A DNA stretch of 64,000 bases, taken from positions 434,001 through 498,000 of the forward strand of contig JACGCM010000933.1 in assembly GCA_014058105.1 (NCBI GenBank). Reading direction: 5' to 3'. Below, piece after piece: positions 56,154 through 64,000 of the stretch; position 1 is the first letter of the stretch; each line of letters starts with the position of its first letter. A program made the translations under genes and the position numbers. This stretch comes from Kingdonia uniflora. Lineage: Eukaryota > Streptophyta > Magnoliopsida > Ranunculales > Circaeasteraceae. Under the pieces are notes generated by a model, which was not told the DNA's origin, made no database searches, and saw nothing but the letters and a program-made list of their open reading frames with translations.

Positions 56154-56887
56154 TGTAGGGGCCTAACTTCTTTCAGAAGGGAAGTCGACTCTTACAACTC
56201 TGGGGTAACCCTCAATCTGAGGAATGCAAGTAGATAATCAAAAGCATGAACAATCTAAAGATAAAATACTTGCGTAGAGGCCCGAATGTGACGCTATACG
56301 ACCTCTGATGAGGATTTTTAAGAGTATTTTTATTACAGATGAGTAATCGATGGTTCGAATACTGGATTTTACAGGGTGGTCGAGGGTAAACTGCAAAGGG
56401 TCTGGTTAGATTTTTTCAAACCCTCCCTTGGTTCCCCATCTCTCCTATTTATAGGACATAGGATGGCTGAGTCACCAAGGTTAGGTTTGATTACAAAGGT
56501 ACTGTCCGGATATCCTGGCATGGGCATGGCCGTCGGACATGTCTGTACTGTCACTGTAACACTTGTTGGAGATGTTTATGTACTTTGGTACTGCGGCAGT
56601 TGTTGGGCCTGTCACTATAGTTGCAAGGACCAATCACTATGCCATATTGTCTGACGAGCTGGCTGCCTGTCCCATCATATTTCGACCATGTGCAGATATG
56701 GTTGAAGGGTTTTTGCTGTGATGTGTGTAGTCCATCCTCGAGGCTTGTTTGTTGTCGTAACTTCGTCTTCAGGGGATCTCTGGAAGGCTTTTTTTGGGGA
56801 TTGAATAGGCTTTGATATATTCGGGTAGACTGCGAAGTAGCCTTCGAGTGTTTGAGTGGGGTCGAAGGCTGCGAGTAGGCTACTGTA
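56154..56887 (-). repeat. G3 5' LTR
   Basis: 734 bp, TGTAGGGGCC...CTACTGTA. GGTAT (56888-56892) follows. The terminal CA is TA here, a single change from the other LTR. Confidence 0.9.
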
Positions 56888-57860
56888 GGTATGGTCGCGT
56901 ATTGGGTGAAGATATAGAGTTGGGATGATTACTTCTATTCAATATGCTAGTAAAAACGATATGCATCATGTTGATACCTGAGGTGCTATGCAATGAGCCC
57001 ACAGGATATGTGGTAGTTCCTAAACCCAATTTCCCAATTACTTATTTATTTATTTTTTTCTATTTTCTGTCAAGCACTTTTTGATCCCATCTATTATTGT
57101 TCGATAAGTAATTTCTGCCTGACCATTTCCTTGAGGGTAATATGGATTTGAAGGGAAGTGGATGATGTTGTGTTTTTTAAGGAACTCAACGACCCTAGAG
57201 CCAACGAACTGAGGTCCATTGTCAATTTTGAGAAGATGGAGGTAACCGAACTGGATGATGATGATAGTTTCCCAGATGAATTTGATGACTTTGTCTTTGT
57301 GTTTGTGGCATAGAGGGACTGCTTTTACCCATTTTGTGAAGTAATTTGAGGAGGTGCTTCCTCTTTCCCGGTGCCGTAGGGAATTTTCCTATGAGGTCGA
57401 GGGCTCATCTCTTAAATGGCCAAACAACGTTGCTGGAATGGAGTTCCAAGGCTGGAGCTCAAATTTGGGGGCCATGTCTTTGGCAGGCATCGCACTTGCT
57501 TGCGAGATCAATGGCTTGAGCTTTCATCTTGGCCTAAAAGACTCCTTGAGTAAGAACCCGATTTGTGAGAGATCGTCCCGCTGCATGGGAACCACAAGTC
57601 CCCGTATAGAGTTCGTGTAGGAACTTCAAAGCTGCTTTGTTTGACAAATATTCGAGGTACGGTCCTGTGACCAAAATTTTGTAAAGGAGACCGTTGTCCA
57701 CAATGTATCGCTTAGCATTATGAAGTACGCGTCTCTTATCTGTGGGGTCTGTAGGAAGCTCGCCGTCAAATGTGTTCTTAGTCCCAATATAGTTGAGCTA
57801 AAGTCATCTCCAATCGTCATCGTCTTCTTTAACGCCCCCAGTATTGATAGAATTCGAGCT
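56888..57860 (-). pseudogene. G2 integrase, N-terminal and catalytic part
   Basis: Minus-strand remnants include HALRDDPYLEYL-type linker sequence near 57650, 'AKMKAQAIDLASKCDACQ' near 57500 (HHCC end), a P-F-K-R-W-like segment near 57410, a second-Asp 'IDNGPQFVGSRVVEFLKKH' near 57200 and 'NPYYPQGNGQAEIT' near 57130. The frame is then cut by G3. Stops and shifts are frequent. Confidence 0.7.
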
Positions 57861-57879
57861 TATGATGTTAATGCTGGGG

Positions 57880-58160
57880 GTTGATGATACTTCAATCTTT
57901 AGATAACTTGCTTCCGTACCAAGTATTCCTACTAGGTATGCAAGAGTCTAAATGTCGATTTTTTCCGCGTGGTAAATGTTCGATAGTAATTCTTTTGAAT
58001 CTGCTCATTCTGTCGGCTACATTGTTGGTTGTTTCAAAATTGAGCCTGACTGCTTTCTCGATCCTGTCATTGGAAGGTGTGATAAGTAAGATTCTGATTC
58101 CTGACCTTGTAGGTGCAGAAGATCCATCAGTTAAAAGATGCCGCCCATTTTCAGTCATCC
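57880..58160 (-). pseudogene. G2 second RNase H (archaeal type)
   Basis: Minus-strand 'LLTDGSSAPTRSGIRILLI' followed by TPSNDRIEKAVRLNFETTNN, then a deletion joining directly to ADRMSRFKRITIEHLPRGKN. Compared with G1, the middle of the domain (the Glu and second Asp) is missing, so G2 has an internal deletion here. Confidence 0.75.
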
Positions 58161-58259
58161 AGTCTGATTTTTCTTCAAAGTGTTACGCACTGTTATCCGT
58201 ACTGTCTTCTTCCCAGTTAGGATCTTCTACTAGGAAATCTACGAGGAAATCTTCTACTG

Positions 58260-59600
58260 CTTGACCCTTTTCAGAGTGTCATGGTTCAAAATGGTTGTCA
58301 TGTTTGCCAAGAGTGACCGACCATGTTTATATTCGTCTGAACTTTTCCTGTTTGGATAAAATCTCTTGAAAAGGGTAATTTGTCACCACTCGAACCGAGT
58401 ATTTTTGAAAATACTATCTTAATTTTTGTGACGTGTATATGAGAGATAAGAGCAATTTTACAATCTTGGTGTACGGGGACTCTGCAGGAGTGAGAGTCTT
58501 ACTGATGAAATTGACAGGTTTTTATATTTTCCCATCAAGTCGAATGAGGACGGAACTTAACGAATCATCGGCAACCGCAAGGTATATTGTGAGTTCTTCC
58601 CTTTCGTGAGGTGTACTCATAATTGGAGGTGATCCCAAGTAAAGTTTAAGCTCCAGAAATACTGCTTCACATTTTGTTGTCTACTCGATCTCGGGATCCT
58701 TTTAAGTTTTCTATTTTGTTGTCCCTTCCCGTAAAAGGTTGAATAACCATCGACAGCAATCTTTAAAATTTGAAACAAAACGATTTATCGCGGAGATCTT
58801 GACAACAAATTTTTGCACATTTTTTTTTGGTGAAGGCATAGATAGTAAGGCGTGAATACGATCTAGATCAGCTTTTATACCTCTCTTACTGATTAAGTGA
58901 CCCAAGAATTTTTTTGACTGGACTCCGAACTGGGACATTTTAGGGTTGAGCCTCATCTTGTAGGTTCAGAGAATTTCGAAAGTAGTGCGCAAGTCTATAA
59001 TATGATTATCCTTTTTAAAGCTTTTACACAACATATCATCATTGTAGACCTCCATCATTTTTCTGAGGTGATCTTTGAACATTTGTATCATTAACCATTG
59101 ATAAGTAGCTCCGGCGTTCTTGAGACCGAAAGGCATGACCTTATAATAGTATAATCAATGTTCTGTAATGAAATCAGTTTTCCCTTCGTTATCAGGTAGC
59201 ATAGGTATCTGATTGTATCATGATACGGTATCCATCATGGACAGAAGTTCGTGTCCTACAGTAGAATCGAGCAGATGGTTTATAATAAAAAGTAGAAAAC
59301 TATCATTTGGAGTACATTTGTTGAGGTCCGTGAAATTCACCCATACCCTGATCTTGCCATTCTTCTTTGGGACTGCCACAATGATTGATATCCATTCTGG
59401 GTAATTGGCCTTACGGATGAAGCCGACTTTGATGATTTAGTCGATCTCTTTATTGAATTTGTCTCAGAGTCTCGGAACTAAATTTCTCTATTTTTGCTTG
59501 ACGGCTTCGGCTTTATCTTTCAGATTGAGTTTATAGTAGGCCATATTTGGATCAATGCCAGGCATTTCGTGAAATGTCCAAGCAAAGACATCACTGTTGT
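58260..59600 (-). pseudogene. G2 reverse transcriptase and RNase H
   Basis: Minus-strand 'RIWVNFTDLNKCTPNDSFLL'-type sequence near 59330, 'MPFGLKNAGATYQWLMIQMF' near 59110, a Y/V-x-D-D-M-L-C-K-S site near 59030, FLGHLISKRGIKADLDRIHA at about 58890 and RNase H remnants to 58260. Stops and shifts occur throughout; the open block 58956-58711 is the longest. Confidence 0.75.
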
Positions 59601-59828
59601 CTTTAAGGAATTAGATGAGTGCATCGCGCTTTACTGTGTCTAGACGAGTACCGATGAATGTCCAGCGCTTGTCACCACTGATCTTGACAAACTCTGTAGG
59701 TTCCGCGCTGGGCAAATAGTGTCCTGTAGTGTTTACTGTATAGTTTTCTGTAACGTTTCTTGTCGTATTGTTAATTGTTACGCGAGCTGTGGCTCTATTG
59801 GTTCTGGTATAATGGTAAAAAAAATTTC

Positions 59829-60220
59829 TCATGCTCGGGCTAATTTTTGGCTCCCTTTGATTTTATAGATGCCACCGTTCCATTCAAAATGTAACTCCAA
59901 ATGATAAGTTGATGGAATAACGTGCATATTGTGTAACCAGCAATGCCCCACTATCCCTAAATAACGGGACATGGCATTGACAACATAAAAGACAACGTCA
60001 AGTGTTATTGGTCCTGCCGTGATGGGAAGTATAATCTTGCCGACCCGTTCCTCCATAGATCCGTTGAATCCACAGATATCAATGTTGCTAGGCTGGACCT
60101 TTTGGCAAGTCTTATTTGATCGACCGTGCTTTGAAATAATAGTTTGATTGTGCCGTCAGTGTCTATCATCATCGTGTGAAGCACCATGTTTTGCATTTTT
60201 AACATGATCACCAAGGCATC
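59829..60220 (-). pseudogene. G2 aspartic protease
   Basis: Two overlapping minus-strand frames carry 'LHTMMIDTDGTIKLLF' (normally I-D-T-G-S-S) and 'PITLDVVFYVVNAMSRYLGI' with VGHCWLHNMHVIPSTYH. The catalytic motif is altered (D-T-D-G) and a frameshift lies between the halves. Confidence 0.7.
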
Positions 60221-60499
60221 ATGGTGAGGAAAGTTGACATGTTGAACGTCGCAGTCATCAAAAGAAATTCCTGTGCGCTAAGAGTTGGATACTAGAAGTA
60301 GGCGAGCTTCTTAATCTTGCATGGATAAGTCGTGACATTGGCCGACACGTCTTCTTTTGCTCCTGCTTGATTCTTTGACGATCTGAGTCTTTACGAAATG
60401 GCAGAGTGAGATATGGTATAAATGGTTCTCTGCCATTGGTTCTTTGATTTGCATGGCTTCTGTAGGGTCTTTGTAAGTCCCATTCTTCTAACTTTCAGC

Positions 60500-61900
60500 A
60501 TCTATAATGTACTCATGCATCCGTCTATCGGAGAAGATATACTCTAGCAACCTCTGTAAGGCAAAACAGTGCACTGTTTTATGATGTCTGACCTTGTGGT
60601 GGATGTATTATGGCTTGTTCTCAATGGGTTGGAGATATTGCGCATTGGGAAAGAAACGATCCTTCTGAAGTATAGGATAAATGTTGGTTATGGTCATAAT
60701 CATCTTTGGAAGACAAGGTTTTGGCAAGTTACTCCTTTTTCGAGGTCGTTCGTCATTGGACTTTGTTCATTTTTTGTCTCCTCCTTGATCTGTAGCGTGG
60801 TTAAAATATGGATTGGTTGATTGATCATGAGCTGACAATATTGATTTCTGAGGTTTCTGTCTGTCGGATACCATTCGCTCCAGGTCGATGTATTCGTTGA
60901 CCTTTTCGATCATGTCTTCCAAAGTTGTTGGTTTGTTGAGGACGAGGTATTCCTTCTCCCTTCCATCAACAAGTACCGCATTTGTGAAGACCGAAATGGT
61001 AATCTTCTGGTCGAGTCGATCTACGTTTCGGGCTAACTCTAAGAACTTCTTAGTGAACGTCTCGAGCTTCTCGCCTGACACCCATTTAAGGTTGAAGAGG
61101 GAGTATAAATTCTCTTCCGTGTTTCTATTGTGTGAGTAATTCTTGACGAAGAATTATCGTAGCTGTTAAAGTTATGATGGATCCCTCAGGTAGCATGTGA
61201 AACCATCGTAGAGGTCCGCCGACAGGCTGGTTGGGAAGAATCAGCAGAGAATGTGGTTGGATGTAGAATGTAGGCCCAAAGCATCCTGGAACTCTTGGAC
61301 GTACTCCACTAGATCTGCTCCTTTGTATTTGCAGATCTTCGGGGTATGGAACCCGGTGGGGACCTTGCCATCCAATAGCTCCAGTGCAATCAGGATCATC
61401 TGTAATCTGTTGTAGATTTCTTTTGTTGGAGTCTAAGTTTTGAGCATCTCTTTGATTCATCTCTCGACAAATTCTTGGGTCATGTATTGTCGAGCTGCAT
61501 TGGTCGGGCGGGTGACGCATCCTTCTCCAAGATAATGGTCGTCACTCTCTTCACTTAGACGATCTTTCGCAGGGACTCAAACTTTTTGAGCTGGATTTTC
61601 AATCTTTTTGACTCCCGTTGGGCCGCCATCTACTTCATGGTGGGTCTCCTGAATTGGGATGGGTTTCATTTTTTGTTGATGATGGTTAGACCGAAATGCA
61701 TCTCCAAGGTGATTCCTTTTCGGAGGGGGCCCTATTATGTCGTGAGCAGAAATTTGTGAGCCTTCAGGTTGTATGGCTTTGTTCTTTTGGGCTGTGGCTT
61801 GATGACCCTGTAGAACCTTCAGTGCGTCTTGTACACTCGCCAACAATTGCTTCAAAGCAATACGACTTTATCTATTAGAATTTAAGGAAGGTGGCCCGCA
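60500..61900 (-). pseudogene. G2 gag
   Basis: Minus-strand blocks: 61855-61577 (Gln/Lys-rich N-terminus), about 61350-61150 ('GGPLRWFHMLPEGSIITL', with the capsid W-F pair) and 61081-60767 (SGEKLETFTKKFLELARNVD, 'TNAVLVDGREKEYLVLNKP', TLEDMIEKVNEYIDLERMV). This is the capsid and linker of a Tat gag. A knuckle is not obvious. Frameshifts separate the blocks. Confidence 0.75.
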
Positions 61901-62019
61901 GATCTGCTAGCGCGGCATTCTTTTCTGCCTAAACTATTGGCGTGTTCTGACCTGGAGGCGACATTCTGAAATGAGATGATCTACAGTTTCTAAGATAATG
62001 GGTTTGAGAACTTTGGTTT

Positions 62020-62036
62020 CCATAGATGGTGCTAAA
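62020..62036 (-). promoter_or_regulatory. G2 primer-binding site region
   Basis: On the minus strand TTTAGCACCATCTATGG follows the 5' LTR edge directly, related to the G1 sequence at 24629. Confidence 0.55.
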
Positions 62037-62764
62037 TGCAATAGCCTAATTTCGGGATCTGGACTTAGCCTTTACACTAGATGTAATCAGAACATTATTA
62101 AGAACTAACACGACAATTTAGCTTGGGACACCTTTAAATAGGTTAAAAGCCACAACCTCTCTTGAGGATTTTAGAAAGAGAGATCTTATTGAGAATTATA
62201 GCTATTACAATGAGTACTCTGGATCTATAGAGTTTTGGAGTAGGAATTCTTCTGTATTGAATTGCCCGTCCATAATCTGTAGTTTTTTGGTCTTATAAAA
62301 TGACTGTTTGATGACCATTAAGATTGTTAATGCTGGACGTTACAAAGTAGATGTAAAATATTCTTTGACCAGATGATGTAATGTTCTGACCTTTGTTCCT
62401 GAACAACTGCTCTATTGATGACTGTAGTCTTGTGTAAATCGAATTGTTATAGTGGAGGCCGAAAGCGATGACTCAAACTGAGGAATATTGAATATGTCTT
62501 TAGTAGTGCTTCCTATAAAATAATGAGGTCGAGGATGAATCTTGAGTCTGAGATACAAAATATGTTATTACAAGACGGTTCTCAACCAATACTACGAGGA
62601 ACCTCATGGACGAGTAGTGTTGGTTGAGAAATTTGTGTTGCATTTGCTTTTTGACATTGTTGTCTTTGAGTCTTTTTCTGCCATGTGCTTTGTTGGTGAG
62701 ATCTAAAGTTTGCATGTAGTTTGAAGATGAAGCATAAGCCCGAGATGTGGAATACGCCACTACA
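62037..62764 (-). repeat. G2 5' LTR
   Basis: 728 bp, TGCAATAGCC...CACTACA, followed by CCATT (62765-62769). The LTR pair differs at many positions, so G2 is not a recent insertion. Confidence 0.9.
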
Positions 62765-63239
62765 CCATTAATCAATGTTTAACATATAGTGTTGTTGTAA
62801 TAGAAATTCTCCTGATTATTCTTAATTATATGATCTCCTCTCTATATTAGTTGTAGTTGATGCATTATTATTTTATGGTCACATTAATTAGAGATAAATA
62901 ATAAGTTTTGTGGAACTATGAATATATAGTTAATTTTATTTGCCCAAATCATTAATGCTAAGTTGTTTTAAAATATTACGCCGATTAACGAATTATATTT
63001 AGCAATACTCTAATAGTTCGTATTTTCAATGCATGTTCTTATTCACATAGTATGTTTTGATTAGTACATTAATATAAGAGGAGATCAATTCGATGAAAAA
63101 TCATTAAAAGTATTCATCTTAAATTGGGAAATCTATTACTTAATTATTTATGTTCATATGTATTATGGCGGGGAAATTTAATCCCTAGTTTATATAAATT
63201 CGGCAAATCGTAGAATTGAGTTATATTTCTTGTCTTTAC
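62765..63239. other. Host sequence right of G2
   Basis: Very AT-rich, no coding sequence. With G2 and C1 removed it is continuous with 36136-36624 and 10431-10590. Confidence 0.45.
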
Positions 63240-64000
63240 CAGTAGCCCTACTCCCTTTTATACCTGCAAGCCCACTTCAACTTTCCCTCTTCCCTAGCTG
63301 AATTAATGGCGACCTTCAATTTCCCACCTCGAAAAGTCAACAAACAACCTTTCCAATTTCCTAGACGTAACCAATTCGTCTGTACCTGCATTTAAACCTC
63401 ATTCTCGGGGACTTCTACTCGAGCATACCGCCAACATCGAGTATTCGACCATTACAACCCTCGATCATCACAACCACAGCTCATCGGACCTTCGACCGTA
63501 ATAACCTTCGATCATCATTACCATCGATCATATTATTATACCCCGATGCCACTAATAATTCGAAGACATGCATGTGTTAAATGCGCCTATAAGAGTACTC
63601 GTCTGCATTCGCCTACATTTTCAACCAGACACAATAAAATAAGTTTTTAAAAGATAGCGTTTCCATTCCAATATGCAATCGAACATACAGACTAAATTCC
63701 TACTACAACCCCCAAGAAAAAAACCCGACAAAAAAAAACATACAAAGATACAAATGTTCACCACATCAACCAGTAGCCCTACTTCCAGAAGGTCCAGCAC
63801 CGCTTGCCGCGCTCTGTTCCTCTTCCTCCTCTTCTGCACAAACAAGACACTTGGCCAACACTGACAAAAAGAGATAGCGTTTTTCCACAGTAGTAAAATC
63901 ATACTTCAGACGATCCCAAAGATAGGCGTATGGCTCCCCATTGATGAATTCTCCAGCCCCTACCTCCACTAGTTCGGGAATACCCCAGTCAGAATCATGA
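63240..64000 (+). mobile_element. Part of a fourth Tat-type Gypsy element (G4), antisense-gene region
   Basis: The minus strand from 64000 to about 63560 is clearly homologous to the plus strand of G3 at about 44640-45040, including the untranslated part after the short ORF ('gcatgtcttcgaatt' against 'gcatgtcatcgaatt'). As the antisense gene is on the minus strand here, the parent element would run on the plus strand, with its 3' LTR beyond the right edge. The left limit is approximate. Confidence 0.6.
63740..64000 (-). pseudogene. G4 short antisense ORF, partial
   Basis: Minus-strand frame entering from the right edge: 'ELVEVGAGEFINGEPYAYLW' then DRLKYDFTTVEKRYLFLSVL, AKCLVCAEEEEEEQSAASGA and a stop near 63768. 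It gives the unbroken form of the region that is interrupted in G3 copy 1. Function unknown. Confidence 0.6.

Larger units (their letters stand above)
43539..56887 (-). mobile_element. Ty3/Gypsy element G3 (Tat lineage), nested in G2
   Basis: Minus-strand element of 13.35 kb with two 734-bp LTRs (43539-44272, 56154-56887) and flanks GCTAT / GGTAT (one mismatch). It is the most complete of the Gypsy copies: gag, protease, RT, two RNase H domains, integrase, a 195-bp tandem array and plus-strand antisense genes. It sits inside the G2 integrase and so is younger than G2. Confidence 0.9.
36630..62764 (-). mobile_element. Ty3/Gypsy element G2 (Tat lineage), interrupted by G3
   Basis: Minus-strand element with LTRs at 62037-62764 (5') and 36630-37362 (3') and perfect CCATT duplications (36625-36629, 62765-62769). 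Reading from right to left it has gag, protease, RT, RNase H, second RNase H and integrase; the integrase is cut by G3 (43539-56887) and resumes at 43538. A 44-bp tandem array and plus-strand (antisense) genes fill the space to the 3' LTR. Without G3 it is about 12.8 kb. Confidence 0.9.

Overview
This is repeat-dense plant nuclear DNA, most likely from a eudicot with a large, transposon-rich genome. The evidence is LTR retrotransposons of Ty1/Copia and Ty3/Gypsy type, plant LINEs with RNase H or RT zinc-binding tails, a hAT element, and intron-containing fragments of conserved plant genes. There is no ordinary host gene. The only long undamaged reading frame (17956-20256) is a truncated copy of the plant phosphatase/tubulin-kinase gene PHS1, and it lies inside a transposon.

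Left part (1-10.6 kb). A decayed LINE tail (1-1420) is followed by unassigned repeat-like DNA (1421-4490) and a second, decayed LINE (about 4490-10430, + strand). That LINE is split at 5473-6656 by a hAT-type element with an 8-bp target duplication, which carries two exons of an ABCB (P-glycoprotein) transporter gene.

Middle (10.6-36.1 kb). A minus-strand Copia element spans 10596-36135, with CCAAG duplicated at both ends and an initiator-Met-tRNA primer site. It is broken twice. Inside its reverse transcriptase, at the Y-x-D-D site, sits an 8.8-kb CACTA-like element (12306-21110; inverted ends CTACAACAAATATA, 3-bp duplication TCT). That element contains intron-bearing fragments of four unrelated genes, all on the minus strand: a GH35 beta-galactosidase, an Enhancer-of-polycomb-like gene, MOR1 and CCT7. 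It also contains a plus-strand intronless PHS1 copy with an A-rich tail and a candidate 8-bp duplication. Inside the Copia 5' LTR sits a Tat-type Gypsy element, G1 (24084-35651, +, duplication AGAAC).

Right part (36.1-64 kb). A second Tat-type Gypsy, G2 (36630-62764, -, duplication CCATT), is interrupted in its integrase by a third, G3 (43539-56887, -, duplication GCTAT/GGTAT). The window ends in part of a fourth, G4.

G1, G2 and G3 share one layout: LTR, gag, protease, reverse transcriptase, RNase H plus a second archaeal-type RNase H, integrase, a private tandem-repeat block, and then one or more genes on the opposite strand before the 3' LTR. These antisense genes encode a short conserved protein and a larger coiled-coil protein, and in G2 and G3 an intron sits at the same place. 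All retroelement frames are broken by stops, shifts or deletions, so mobility would need helper proteins. The most notable items are the multi-gene capture element with its nested PHS1 retrocopy and the shared intron-containing antisense module of the Gypsy elements. All identifications are by eye from motif and family knowledge; no database search was run.
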